A DNA stretch of 64,000 nt from Labrenzia sp. 011 (GCF_003075075.1 NZ_QCYM01000004.1:62001-126000), one strand, 5' to 3'; numbered from the stretch's first letter, positions 17,374 through 26,077 are shown. The notes: a model not told the origin generated them from the letters alone. Program-made: numbers and translations.

Positions 17374-19091
17374 GCCCGGATCTTGTTGAAGAGCGTCTTG
17401 CGGGAAATGTTTAGAAACTCGGCGGTTCGTCCGCGATGAAACCCGTGCCGCCACAGGGCGTCCAGTATGATTTCCCGTTCTGTGCGGCCCGAGCGGCCAA
17501 ACCCCTTGGCGCTGTGGCCCAGGAGGGTGATCACATCCTGTTCGGAAACGGCTCCGCCGGGGTTCTGGGCGAGCAGCCGGCCGGCAAACAAACGCAGTTC
17601 TGTCAGGTTGCCGCTCCAGACGTGCAGCCGGATCCGGCGCATGGCGGCGGCCGAAAACCGGATCTGTTCGGAGGAGGCGCCGAGTTCCTCCAGCGCGAGT
17701 TCCAGGGACGCGTCCAGATCTTCGGGCCGGGCGCGAAGGGGCGGAACGTGAAGCTCGTTGACTTCCAGGTGGCGCGCCAGTTCCGGCATCAGGTGACCTT
17801 CGTCCACCAGGGACTTCAGGCTGTCGCTGGTCTCGAACACCATCATCGCCTTCCCGGTCCGCCGGCCACGGGCGCCGACCGGCGTATAGATTCCCTGGTC
17901 GAAATAGTAGACGAGCCGCTTTTGCAGCCGCCGGGGCAGGTCCTTCAGATCGCGCAGAACGACGATCATGTTGTCTTCCGAAAGCAGCTCGCGGGAGTTC
18001 CCCTGCCGGGCATGACCGAACAGGGTCCGGGTGAGCTGTACGGGGGTGAGTTCGCTGACCATCAGGTGTTCGATGGCGCTGCGGCCCGGCTGGCGCATGG
18101 TGCCGATGGCGTTGGCGACGCGGAAACGCCCGCTGCCGGCTTCCCCGGTAATGGTGATCGGCAGGCTCCCCCGAGCGGCTGCCTCGGCCCGCTCCATCAA
18201 GGTCATCAGGCTCTTCGAATGTCCTGCAAGGCCCACTTTTCGCGCCCGGGCCAGCAACCGGGCGCCACCGCTGCGCAGGCGGGCAAGAGACCGGGCTGCG
18301 TCCTTGAACAGAAGGGTCTGGTTGGTCACCGCCGTTTCGACCGGCAAGCGGTCGATCGTGGACCCGCCGATGTAGCCGTCGACCTTGGAATGCTGCAGAA
18401 CCTGCAGCAGGTCGGCCGCATCCTCGATGGGGCCGCCTTCGAGCATGATCATGCAGTTCGGGGCAACCCTGGTGACCGTTCGCCGCAGTTCGGTTCCGAT
18501 CGCCGCGGCTTCGATGAGGTCATGCCGGGAGGCCGGGCCGGTGGCGCCGCCGGCGTTCCAGCCGTAGACGAAGCACACGATTTCCACGCCGGACAGCGCC
18601 GCGAGCCGCGCCTGTTCGAGCGTGGTCACATGGGCAATGGTGACAAGCGAGCGGGCGCGGGCGCGCCGCAGCAAATCCAGCTCCCGGGAAAAGCCCAATC
18701 CGGCGGTCTCCAGGGCGGCGCGGGTGGCCTCGGGAAAGTGAGCCACGGTCGGAAAATTGATGATGCCCGCACAGCCGCTGCGCCTGGCGCTGTCCACCAG
18801 GCCGTCGAGGTCGTCATTGGGGTTCATTGCCGTGAGGCCGAGAAAAACCGGCCGGTTTGTCAGCGGCAGGACTTCGTGGAGGGCAAGGTTGAAGACCATG
18901 TCATTGGTGTTTTGCAGCGGCATCATGCAGGCAACGGAAGGAGCGCCCATGATGCGGATCCGTCCGGCGTTCAGCACCAGCGTGAAATCCGCATCGCCCC
19001 GCTCTGCGGCCCGTGCAATCGCACCGGAGCCGATGGCAGCTCCGACAAGGAATTCGCCGCGCTTTCTCTTGTGAACCAGCTCGGAAAGCAA
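17352..19091 (-). CDS. Regulator fusing a PEP-hydrolase-like TIM barrel to a degenerate AAA+ domain and a Fis-type HTH
   Basis: A 579-residue protein. Residues 1-265 are a TIM barrel homologous to the protein at 9864 ('NAGRIRIMGAPSVACMM' 41-57, 'NFPTV' 112-116, 'GWNAGGATGPA' 177-187, 'LEGGPI' 217-222). Residues about 285-510 are an NtrC-like AAA+ domain, and 537-579 form a Fis-type helix-turn-helix ('RGRTAEFLNISRKTLFNKIR'). The ATPase looks crippled: Walker A reads GEAGSGRF (316-323) with Arg for Lys, the Walker B acidic pair is missing from 'NMIVVLRDL', and the sigma-54 contact loop GAFTGA is absent. It is probably a sigma-70-type regulator using the barrel as ligand sensor, with the adjacent operon as target. 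Confidence 0.82.
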   Translation of the reverse strand: MLSELVHKRKRGEFLVGAAIGSGAIARAAERGDADFTLVLNAGRIRIMGAPSVACMMPLQNTNDMVFNLALHEVLPLTNRPVFLGLTAMNPNDDLDGLVDSARRSGCAGIINFPTVAHFPEATRAALETAGLGFSRELDLLRRARARSLVTIAHVTTLEQARLAALSGVEIVCFVYGWNAGGATGPASRHDLIEAAAIGTELRRTVTRVAPNCMIMLEGGPIEDAADLLQVLQHSKVDGYIGGSTIDRLPVETAVTNQTLLFKDAARSLARLRSGGARLLARARKVGLAGHSKSLMTLMERAEAAARGSLPITITGEAGSGRFRVANAIGTMRQPGRSAIEHLMVSELTPVQLTRTLFGHARQGNSRELLSEDNMIVVLRDLKDLPRRLQKRLVYYFDQGIYTPVGARGRRTGKAMMVFETSDSLKSLVDEGHLMPELARHLEVNELHVPPLRARPEDLDASLELALEELGASSEQIRFSAAAMRRIRLHVWSGNLTELRLFAGRLLAQNPGGAVSEQDVITLLGHSAKGFGRSGRTEREIILDALWRHGFHRGRTAEFLNISRKTLFNKIRAYGILEP

Positions 19092-19192
19092 TTCTGAGAC
19101 CCTCTATGCCCCTGTTCGCGCCAACCGCAAGGCACTCCATCGCTTTCTTTACACGGTTTGGCCATGGACCAACACCGGTAGCAGCGCGGGGA

Positions 19193-19212
19193 GCCTGCCG
19201 ACTTCGGCAGGC
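19193..19212 (-). terminator. Hairpin after the TRAP operon
   Basis: GCCTGCCGA (19193-19201) and TCGGCAGGC (19204-19212) are perfect inverted repeats 43 bp beyond the stop of the minus-strand TRAP permease gene. There is no T-run. Confidence 0.45.
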
Positions 19213-19254
19213 CATCCGTGATGCTTCACCGGCGAGCGCGGTGGCAGGGACAAT

Positions 19255-20556
19255 CTAGAACATCAAGGCCGGCAACCACAAAACGATGCCCGGAAAGACG
19301 ATCAGAATGACGAGGCGCACGCAATCGGCAAGGAGAAAGGGCACCATGCCCTTCATGATTGCCGTCGATGACACATCGGGGGCAATTCCCTTGATGACAA
19401 AGAGGTTCATCCCGATTGGCGGAGTGATGAGTCCGAGTTCCGCAACGGTGACGATGAGGATGCCGAACCAGATCGGGTCGAACCCCTGCGCGACGATTAC
19501 CGGAAATATGAAAGGTACGGTCAGCAGAATCATGGAAAGGGCGTCCATGAAGCAGCCGAGCACGATGTAGAAGAGCATGATGGTCAAAAGGACTGTCAGG
19601 GGGGACAGGTCGGCGCCTTCGATCGCGCCAATCAGGAATTGCGGCAGTCCCGTCGTCTCGATGAAATAGTTGAAGAGCGTCGCGCCGATCATGATGAAAA
19701 AGATCATCCCGGTCATGGACACTGTTTCCCACATGGCTGCGGAGGCGGCCTGCCTGGTCAGTGTCCGGCGGATGACGGCAATCAGGATCGCACCGCCTGC
19801 CCCAACGGCGGCCGCTTCCGTGGGGGAGAAGAGGCCGAATTGTATCCCGCCTATGACGACAAGAAACAGGAAACCGGCGGGCCAGGCGGCGCGTACCGCA
19901 GGCCCACGTTCGGCCCACGATTTGCGTTTGACGGTTGTTGCAAGGTCCGGTTTCAAATGGACAGCCACGGTCACGGCTAGTGCATAGAGCACAGTCGCCA
20001 GCACCCCCGGCAGGATCGCGGCGGAAAACAGTTTGCCGATCGACTGCTCGGTAAGCAGGCCGTAGATCACCAGGAGAATGCTCGGGGGTATCAGCACGCC
20101 CAGGGTTCCGGCTGCGGCAATGCTCGCAGCCGAGAGCTGGTCCTGATAACCCGCCTTGCGCATTTCCGGCAGGGCGACCTTCCCCATCGTTGCAACCGTA
20201 GCCAGGCTGGATCCGCAGATCGCTCCGAAACCGGCGCAGGCGCCGATGGCCGCAATTGCGAGTCCGCCGCGCATATGCCCCACCAGCGCATTGGCGGCGT
20301 TGAAGAGGTCGGCCGACATCCTGGAATGGGAGGCAAATACGCCCATGAGCAGAAACAGGGGGACGACAGAAAGAGAATAAGGGAAAATTGCCTCGAACGG
20401 ACCGGCTGCCAGAATGAAACCGATCGTGGAAAACCCGTTGACGATTCCGAAGCCGATCACGCCGGTCGCGGCCATGGCAAGAGCAATCGGCACGCGCAGG
20501 GCGACGAGGAAAAGGGATGCGGCGAAACCGGCCAGGCCGATGAGCGGATCAGACAT
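19255..20556 (-). CDS. TRAP transporter large permease (DctM family)
   Basis: A 433-residue membrane protein with about 12 hydrophobic segments, the large subunit of a sodium-coupled tripartite transporter. DctM hallmarks include 'ICGSSLATVATMGKVALPEM' and 'GVLIPPSILLVIYGLLTEQS', and the late 'ELGLITPPIGMNLFVIKGIA'. I take the second of two adjacent ATG codons (20556), which overlaps the small-permease gene by 8 bp. The upstream-open frame has no homology. Confidence 0.92.
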   Translation of the reverse strand: MSDPLIGLAGFAASLFLVALRVPIALAMAATGVIGFGIVNGFSTIGFILAAGPFEAIFPYSLSVVPLFLLMGVFASHSRMSADLFNAANALVGHMRGGLAIAAIGACAGFGAICGSSLATVATMGKVALPEMRKAGYQDQLSAASIAAAGTLGVLIPPSILLVIYGLLTEQSIGKLFSAAILPGVLATVLYALAVTVAVHLKPDLATTVKRKSWAERGPAVRAAWPAGFLFLVVIGGIQFGLFSPTEAAAVGAGGAILIAVIRRTLTRQAASAAMWETVSMTGMIFFIMIGATLFNYFIETTGLPQFLIGAIEGADLSPLTVLLTIMLFYIVLGCFMDALSMILLTVPFIFPVIVAQGFDPIWFGILIVTVAELGLITPPIGMNLFVIKGIAPDVSSTAIMKGMVPFLLADCVRLVILIVFPGIVLWLPALMF

Positions 20557-21112
20557 CATGATGCTCCGCTTGGGAGGCGCCGGCTGGGCGCGTTGCAACC
20601 ATGTGGCGCAGCGCGCCGTCGATGACGGCGAGGAAGGAAAGCGCGAAGCCTGCCAGCAGAGGTATCCAGTACCAGACATAGGAAATGTTCAGCGTCGAAG
20701 AACTTGTGTTCAGCTCCAGCTGCCCCTGCATTTCCAGAAGCCCGTAACGGACGCCCGCTGCCAGAAAGACGGTAGCGATAACCATCGACAAGACCACGTT
20801 GAAGGATCGCACGGAAGCCGGCAACAGATTGTCGACCAGATCGATCGCCACATGCGCTTGACGATGAAAGGCCACGGCGATCGCCATGGAGGCGGCGGCC
20901 ATCACGAAAAGCTGGGTCAGATCGACAAGACCTGGGACAGCCCAGGTGAGGCCGGTGCCGTTGAAGGCGGCGAATATCCGGCTGATGGTCCTGAGCAGGA
21001 TATCGCACAGCGTCACCGCGATGGCGGCCAGAATACACAGGAAGGCGAAAAAAGCCGCCACCCGGATCAGGCCGCTGACCAGTTTCGTGTAGGTTCGGGA
21101 AAGAGAGACCAT
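20549..21112 (-). CDS. TRAP transporter small permease (DctQ family)
   Basis: A 187-residue protein with four hydrophobic segments, as expected for DctQ. The central part 'RQAHVAIDLVDNLLP' matches the family motif for the cytoplasmic-side loop. It lies between the binding protein (123 bp upstream, with an intervening stem-loop) and the large permease, which it overlaps. Confidence 0.88.
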   Translation of the reverse strand: MVSLSRTYTKLVSGLIRVAAFFAFLCILAAIAVTLCDILLRTISRIFAAFNGTGLTWAVPGLVDLTQLFVMAAASMAIAVAFHRQAHVAIDLVDNLLPASVRSFNVVLSMVIATVFLAAGVRYGLLEMQGQLELNTSSSTLNISYVWYWIPLLAGFALSFLAVIDGALRHMVATRPAGASQAEHHDV

Positions 21113-21184
21113 TCAAATAGCTTCCGGAGATTTTCGGTACCGTTCGTCAGGGCGAACGCGAACCCAGTCATCACATCTCGGCAG

Positions 21185-21215
21185 GCGAGCCCGGCGGCAG
21201 GGCCACCGGGCTCGC
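21185..21215 (-). other. Stem-loop between TRAP binding-protein and permease genes
   Basis: GCGAGCCCGG (21185-21194) pairs perfectly with CCGGGCTCGC (21206-21215) around an 11-nt loop, 20 bp after the binding-protein stop. It probably raises binding-protein expression over the permeases by protecting or partly terminating the transcript. Confidence 0.6.
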
Positions 21216-21235
21216 AGTCTGGTGCAGGTGCGGGA

Positions 21236-22282
21236 TCAACCGTCGTATCGGGCCGCGGTTTCTTTCATCTTATCGTGAATTTCCCGTGCGTTCTCGATGC
21301 CCTTGTCTTCCAGATCGGCCAGATAGGCGTCGATCATCGGTTCAAGTTCTGCTGCCCATTCGGCCCGTTGTTCGTCATCCAGGGTGATGATTTCATGGTC
21401 GTCACCGGCGACGGCGTCCAGGCCGGCCTTGTCCCACGCGATCCACCAGTCACCGAACTTCGGGATCAGATTGTCACCGGAGAGCTGATCGACGCAGTCG
21501 CGGACGTTCTGGGGCCACGACTCGTAGGCCTTCCGGTTGGCCGTGAACCAGAAGGAAACGACATAGGCCTTTGCGTCGAGATGATGCTTCATCACTTCCG
21601 CAAGCTTGAAGGAGGCCATGGTATCCCACGTGAATGCGGCACCATCAATCACACCCTTTTGTGCGTTTTCATAGACGGCCCCCGGGGGCATTCCCTGAGG
21701 CGTTGCTCCCAGGGCTTCCAGCATCGACTTCACCGCGCCTGACGGAAACCGCAGGCGCAGCCCCTTGAGATCGTCGATGGTTTCGACCCGTTTGTCGGTC
21801 GTGTGGATCTGGCCCGGATTATGGGCGTGCAGGGCAAGCACCTTGAGACCGTCATACTCCCCGGCCAGATAGTCGGGATAAAGCTCCCAGAGCGTGCGGG
21901 TTGCGGCATCTGCCGAAGCGGCGGTAAAGGGCAGATCGATGATCCGCGTGCGTTCGAAACGGCCGCCCGGGATACCGTGCAGGCCGTGGGCGATATCGAC
22001 GATACCGGCGCGGACCTCGTCATGAAGCTTTGCGATGTTTCCAAGCTGCGTGCCGCCGGGATAGATGGTCACTTCCACCTGCCCGTCGGTGCAGGCCTCA
22101 AGGTCCCGCGCCCAGGGCTCCATGAAATCGCTGTGCATGCCGTTTGCCGTCGGCAGGAAGTGGGCGAGCTTGATCCGGATCTTGTCCTGGGCTGTCGCAC
22201 CGCATAGCGGAAACACCGCCATGACGGAGGCAAGCGCTGCTCCGATGAACGCCTTGCCGGTTTTACGTCTCAGATTCTGCAT
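21236..22282 (-). CDS. TRAP transporter substrate-binding protein (DctP family)
   Basis: A 348-residue periplasmic carboxylate-binding protein. The signal peptide ends near 'LCGATAQ', followed by 'DKIRIKLAHFLPTANGMHSD'. The carboxylate-pairing Arg region is 'LKGLRLRFPSGAVKSMLEAL'. The ATG at 22282 follows GGGAGGAAAC. The genes upstream in the same direction suggest that its cargo is a hydroxy or cyclic carboxylic acid, but the sequence does not say which. Confidence 0.92.
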   Translation of the reverse strand: MQNLRRKTGKAFIGAALASVMAVFPLCGATAQDKIRIKLAHFLPTANGMHSDFMEPWARDLEACTDGQVEVTIYPGGTQLGNIAKLHDEVRAGIVDIAHGLHGIPGGRFERTRIIDLPFTAASADAATRTLWELYPDYLAGEYDGLKVLALHAHNPGQIHTTDKRVETIDDLKGLRLRFPSGAVKSMLEALGATPQGMPPGAVYENAQKGVIDGAAFTWDTMASFKLAEVMKHHLDAKAYVVSFWFTANRKAYESWPQNVRDCVDQLSGDNLIPKFGDWWIAWDKAGLDAVAGDDHEIITLDDEQRAEWAAELEPMIDAYLADLEDKGIENAREIHDKMKETAARYDG

Positions 22283-22349
22283 TTTTGTTTCCTCCCGATA
22301 ATGGCGGTCCGGTTTTCCCAAGCCGGGCCCGCCTGATGACGTTTTACTT

Positions 22350-22700
22350 TCAGGCTGCCTTGCCGTTGGGATAGGACATGAGCACCAGCATCGACGCGGG
22401 CAGATTTCCCCGATTGACGATTTCGCGGCGCTCGCCGCCCGGCAAGAGGCAGGAGTCCAGAGGCCCCAGTACCGTTTCCCCGTCGTCGGTGATGATGGTG
22501 ATCTCGCCGCTCAGAACGACATAGACCTTCTCCACCGGTGACGCGCTCGATGCCGCCCCGCCACCCGGCAGGAAATGGGAAAGTCCGGTCCAGAAATTCT
22601 CACTGGGTGATGCGTCGAAACCCTGAAGCCGCAATCCGACCATGTCGAAATGACCGGGGGCTTCATAGGGGCTGGCGTCCCTGATTCTCGTGACATGCAT
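22350..22700 (-). CDS. Cupin-domain protein
   Basis: A 116-residue single-domain cupin. It has the barrel pattern of the family, but the classical first metal motif is weak ('HFLPGGGAASSASPVEKVYVVLSGE', read in parts) and the second motif keeps only 'LLPGGERREIVNRGNLPA'. With few visible His ligands it may be a non-metal cupin that assists or binds a pathway intermediate. It lies 10 bp after the dehydrogenase gene, clearly in the operon. Confidence 0.75.
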   Translation of the reverse strand: MHVTRIRDASPYEAPGHFDMVGLRLQGFDASPSENFWTGLSHFLPGGGAASSASPVEKVYVVLSGEITIITDDGETVLGPLDSCLLPGGERREIVNRGNLPASMLVLMSYPNGKAA

Positions 22701-22710
22701 GCCTTTCCTC

Positions 22711-23622
22711 CTATCTGTTTGCCTTCGCCTGCACCGCCAGGAAATTCCGTAGGCTTGCCCGAACGTTCTCGGCCTCTTCAGGCGACCATTTACGGAATCC
22801 TTCTCCCGCCTTCATGCCGAGCTTTCCGCTCTCACACAGATCGAGGAGATAGGGATGGGGAGCCGGCGTGCAGTCCAGATCCGGCATGACGGTCTCGTGA
22901 ATGGCGCGCGTCAGATCCAGTCCCACGAGGTCGGACTGCTCCAGGGGGCCCAGCACCGCCATGCGGCTGCCGAAACCGTATTTGACCACATCGTCGATGG
23001 TTTCGGCGTCGCAAACGCCGTTTGCCACCATGGCGATCGCCTCGCGTTTGAGAGCATGCTGAAGCCGGTTGCCGATGAAACCCGGCACATCCTTCCTGGC
23101 ATGGACCGGCTTTCGACCGGCCTGCGCGAGAACACCGATCATCTTGTGCACCGCTGGCAGGTTTTCCTCCGCCATCTGGATGACCTCGACCAGAGGCACC
23201 AGGTGGGGCGGATTCCAGAAGTGGGTCCCGACCACGCGGGCCTTTTTCTTCACCCGTTCGCAAATCCGGCGGATTGGAATCGAGGAGGTGTTGGACGCCA
23301 GAATGCAGTCTTGCGACACCAGGGCCTCGAGGTCCTCGAATATGGTCTGCTTGAGCGCGAGATTTTCCGCAGCGGCTTCGATCACCATGTCCGCGTCGCT
23401 CACAGCGTCGCCCATGGAATCCGTGCCCCGGACCCGAGCACGGACATCCGGGCCGGCCCCGAAGAGCGTCTCGATGCTCTCCAGACGGCCCTGCAGGCTG
23501 GAGAGCGCTTCCCCTGACCGGTCGTGAACACGCACCTGATGGCCGGCAGCCGCCATCAGCCAGGCAATGCCGTGGCCCATGAGGCCGGCGCCGATGATGG
23601 CAACGGTCAAGCGCTCAGTCAT
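22711..23622 (-). CDS. 3-hydroxyacyl-CoA dehydrogenase family protein
   Basis: A 303-residue NAD-dependent dehydrogenase. The Rossmann motif is 'GAGLMGHGIAWLMAAAG' (11-27), the catalytic His region is 'VVGTHFWNPPHLVPLVEV', and the C-terminal dimerisation domain opens with 'DVPGFIGNRLQHALKREA'. This size and 'FWNPPHLVPLVE' resemble the branch acting on free hydroxy acids such as L-gulonate as well as on CoA thioesters. Its place in a TRAP operon favours oxidation of an imported hydroxy acid, which is inference. Confidence 0.85.
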   Translation of the reverse strand: MTERLTVAIIGAGLMGHGIAWLMAAAGHQVRVHDRSGEALSSLQGRLESIETLFGAGPDVRARVRGTDSMGDAVSDADMVIEAAAENLALKQTIFEDLEALVSQDCILASNTSSIPIRRICERVKKKARVVGTHFWNPPHLVPLVEVIQMAEENLPAVHKMIGVLAQAGRKPVHARKDVPGFIGNRLQHALKREAIAMVANGVCDAETIDDVVKYGFGSRMAVLGPLEQSDLVGLDLTRAIHETVMPDLDCTPAPHPYLLDLCESGKLGMKAGEGFRKWSPEEAENVRASLRNFLAVQAKANR

Positions 23623-23625
23623 TCC

Positions 23626-24429
23626 TCATCCTGCCGTATAGCCGCCGTCAACATACATGATCTGCCCCGTGCAGAAGCTGGATGCCGGTGTGAGCAGATA
23701 CAGCGCCATGCCCATGAGGTCTTCCGCCTCGCCGAGACGGCCGAGAGGGATCCGCGACAGGGAGCGCTTGCGCGTTGCCTGACCCACTTCGTCATCGCTC
23801 CACATCCAGGCCGTCAACTTGGACCGGAACACGGTCGGTGCGATGGAGTTGACCGTTATGCCGTATTGTGCCCATTCGGTCGCCAGTACACGGGTCAGCG
23901 CATCCGTCGCGCCCTTTGAGGTGCAGTAGCCGGTGTAACCGGAATAGTTTCCGTGCCGACCGCGAACGGAAGACATCATCAGCATCTTGCCCTTGATCCC
24001 GCTCTCGATCCAGTAGGTGCCCACCACCTTCGCCATCAGCCACGGGCCCCGCACATTGGCATTCATCACGGCTTCCCAGTCGTCAAGGGGAAGGTCCTGG
24101 ATGAACCCGGCCTTGTTGAAACCGGAAGCGATCACGAGCTGGTCGATACGCCCGTAGGCTTCCAGCGCCGCATCGCGAATTGCTTCGGCGTCTTCAAGCG
24201 TGTCCGGACGGCGAACGAGGACGCGGGCTTCACCGCCGACCTCCTTCACCTCCCGGAGAACGTCGTTCAGCTCATCCTGGGAGCCGGACACGAGCAGAAG
24301 CTTGCCTCCAAGAGAGGCCAGGGTGAGCGCGCAGGCGCGGCCAAAGGAACCGGATGCGCCTGTGATGATTGCGACCTTGTCTCTGGTGTCGAACATGGAC
24401 AGCGGGTTGCGCAGGGGTTCTGAAATCAT
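23626..24429 (-). CDS. Short-chain dehydrogenase/reductase (SDR)
   Basis: A 267-residue classical SDR: NAD(P) motif 'TGASGSFGRACALTLA' near residues 22-37, catalytic Ser in 'MLMMSSVRG' and 'YCTSK' as the Tyr-x3-Lys pair. The C-terminus 'GQIMYVDGGYTAG' is typical. The ATG at 24429 was taken because the upstream part of the open frame reads against the cyclase gene and has no SDR similarity. It is part of the catabolic operon and probably oxidises a hydroxyl of the imported substrate. Confidence 0.88.
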   Translation of the reverse strand: MISEPLRNPLSMFDTRDKVAIITGASGSFGRACALTLASLGGKLLLVSGSQDELNDVLREVKEVGGEARVLVRRPDTLEDAEAIRDAALEAYGRIDQLVIASGFNKAGFIQDLPLDDWEAVMNANVRGPWLMAKVVGTYWIESGIKGKMLMMSSVRGRHGNYSGYTGYCTSKGATDALTRVLATEWAQYGITVNSIAPTVFRSKLTAWMWSDDEVGQATRKRSLSRIPLGRLGEAEDLMGMALYLLTPASSFCTGQIMYVDGGYTAG

Positions 24430-24443
24430 TCTGTCCTCCACAT

Positions 24444-25235
24444 CTAGCCGTTCAGGTTGCCGCGTTCGAACCGGAAACTCTGGTCGGGATCGACAACAGC
24501 CAGGATGCGGACGCCGCACCCTTCGCCACCCGGCCAGCGCCAGGGGAAACACATGAAGGTGCAGCGCTTCCCGGTCACTTTTTCAAGTTCGCCGCCGACG
24601 CATTCCACTCCGGGAATGCCGCCCTTGCACATGAGCACCTTGTGCGCAGCCTCCCAGTAGGGGAAATCATCCTTCACGTCGCGACCGGTGTAGTCCCTGT
24701 ATTCCTGGATGAGGTGCGGATGCGTCGGGCCAGGGCCGTGATCGACGAGTTTGGTCGCCATCGGATGGTCGTTGGCCTGCACATCGACGCCGACGAGCTT
24801 GACCTTCTTTTCAACCAGCCATTCGGCCCCTTCCTTATAAAGACCGGGCGAATAGGCGTAATATTCGTCGGTGTCGCCGAACTTGTGATGCATGCCCGTG
24901 TTGATCATCACGATATCGCCTTCCCGGATTTTCGGAGTGGCATTTTCCAGATCGTCGGCGGTGATGACTTCCCACTTGCCTTTCGGGATCGATACCGCAA
25001 CGCCCGTGCCGAAAAACCGGGACATGTGATAGCCCATCAGGTCGGGCGTGTTTTCTGTCACGTGGAGCGGGGCGTCCATGTGAGTTCCGCGGTGCATGAT
25101 GCCTTCGAACTCGGTCTGATAGACCCCGTGACGGGCATGAAACTTGCGGACCGTTACGTTGAGACCCGGACTGGAAGGCCATTGCGGCATGCCGTGGCCC
25201 CATCTGTTCGACAGGTCGAAGAACTGCAAAGTCAT
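24444..25235 (-). CDS. Cyclase family protein (kynurenine formamidase-like hydrolase), copy 1
   Basis: A 263-residue metal-dependent hydrolase. The metal-binding motif 'HRGTHMDAPLH' (48-58) fits the family consensus HxGTHxDxPxH, and 'GEWLVEKKVKLVGVD'-like text follows near residue 155. The family cleaves cyclic or aryl amides, lactones and related bonds. The next upstream gene is a paralogue. The start at 25235 gives a protein colinear with the family; a longer frame to 25298 would overlap the paralogue. Confidence 0.85.
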   Translation of the reverse strand: MTLQFFDLSNRWGHGMPQWPSSPGLNVTVRKFHARHGVYQTEFEGIMHRGTHMDAPLHVTENTPDLMGYHMSRFFGTGVAVSIPKGKWEVITADDLENATPKIREGDIVMINTGMHHKFGDTDEYYAYSPGLYKEGAEWLVEKKVKLVGVDVQANDHPMATKLVDHGPGPTHPHLIQEYRDYTGRDVKDDFPYWEAAHKVLMCKGGIPGVECVGGELEKVTGKRCTFMCFPWRWPGGEGCGVRILAVVDPDQSFRFERGNLNG

Positions 25236-25267
25236 CTTGAAATTCCTGAAATTCGGAGCTGCTGGAT

Positions 25268-26077
25268 TTAGGCGGCGCTGCCGGTCTCGATGCGGCATTC
25301 ACCGGTGGGATCGAGCATGGCCACGAAGCGGATCGGACAGGCGTCGCCCTCGTGCCAGGCCCAGGGGGCGGCATGAAATGTCGCCCGCATGCCCCTGACC
25401 GCCGCAACGTCGCCGCCGACATTCTCGACCGTCGGAATGCCGGCCTCGAGGAGATTTCTGTGCGCGATGTTCCAGTCCGGAAAATCGGCTTTCGGATCGC
25501 GTCCGGTCTCCGTCCGGTACTTATCGGGCAGCCGGTTCAAGAGGGGGCCGCCGCGGTGTTCGGCCAGCGACGTGGCCAGCGGATGGTCGATTTGCGGTGT
25601 ATCCATTGCCACCAGCCTGACCTTTTTCGCAATCAACCAGTCGGCGGCCGCCTTGGAAAGGCCCGGAGCGTCGCCGAAATATTCCAGGCTGTCGGAATAT
25701 TTTTCATGCCAGCCGGTCACGATGACGACGAAATCGCCTTCGCGAATTTCGGGTGTTGCGCTTTCGAGGTCTTCCGGTTCGACGAGACCCCACCGCCCCT
25801 TCGGCAAGTCGACAAGCACGCCGTTGCCAAAAAGATGATCGAGAGAAATCTCGCCGACCCCTGCACCTTTCTGGACAAGATGGATCGGGGCGTTCATGTG
25901 GGTGCCGGAGTGCATCACCATCCGGATACGATGGGCCATCACGCCGTGCTGCCCGTGCTTCACGGCGCGGTACAGCTGGACGTCGTCGTCGCCGGGCATG
26001 GACGGGGCGCCGTGGCCCCATTCATGGCTGAGTTCGACGAACTGCAGTCCGGTTACAGGATCGTTGGGAAACGTCAT
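25268..26077 (-). CDS. Cyclase family protein, copy 2 with altered metal motif
   Basis: A 269-residue paralogue of the preceding gene and the first gene of the catabolic/TRAP operon. Its motif reads 'HSGTHMNAPIH' (56-66), so the usual Asp is replaced by Asn; both flanking His positions are kept. The rest of the fold is conserved ('DFVVIVTGWHEKY', 'LIAKKVRLVAMD'). It may act on a different bond or form a heteromer with copy 1. The substitution is seen; its effect is inferred. Confidence 0.82.
   Translation of the reverse strand: MTFPNDPVTGLQFVELSHEWGHGAPSMPGDDDVQLYRAVKHGQHGVMAHRIRMVMHSGTHMNAPIHLVQKGAGVGEISLDHLFGNGVLVDLPKGRWGLVEPEDLESATPEIREGDFVVIVTGWHEKYSDSLEYFGDAPGLSKAAADWLIAKKVRLVAMDTPQIDHPLATSLAEHRGGPLLNRLPDKYRTETGRDPKADFPDWNIAHRNLLEAGIPTVENVGGDVAAVRGMRATFHAAPWAWHEGDACPIRFVAMLDPTGECRIETGSAA

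Noticed and set aside
17436..19097. 553-codon open frame on the plus strand
   Set aside because: Antisense to the fusion regulator, with no recognisable domain; the minus-strand frame carries coherent TIM-barrel, AAA+ and HTH motifs.
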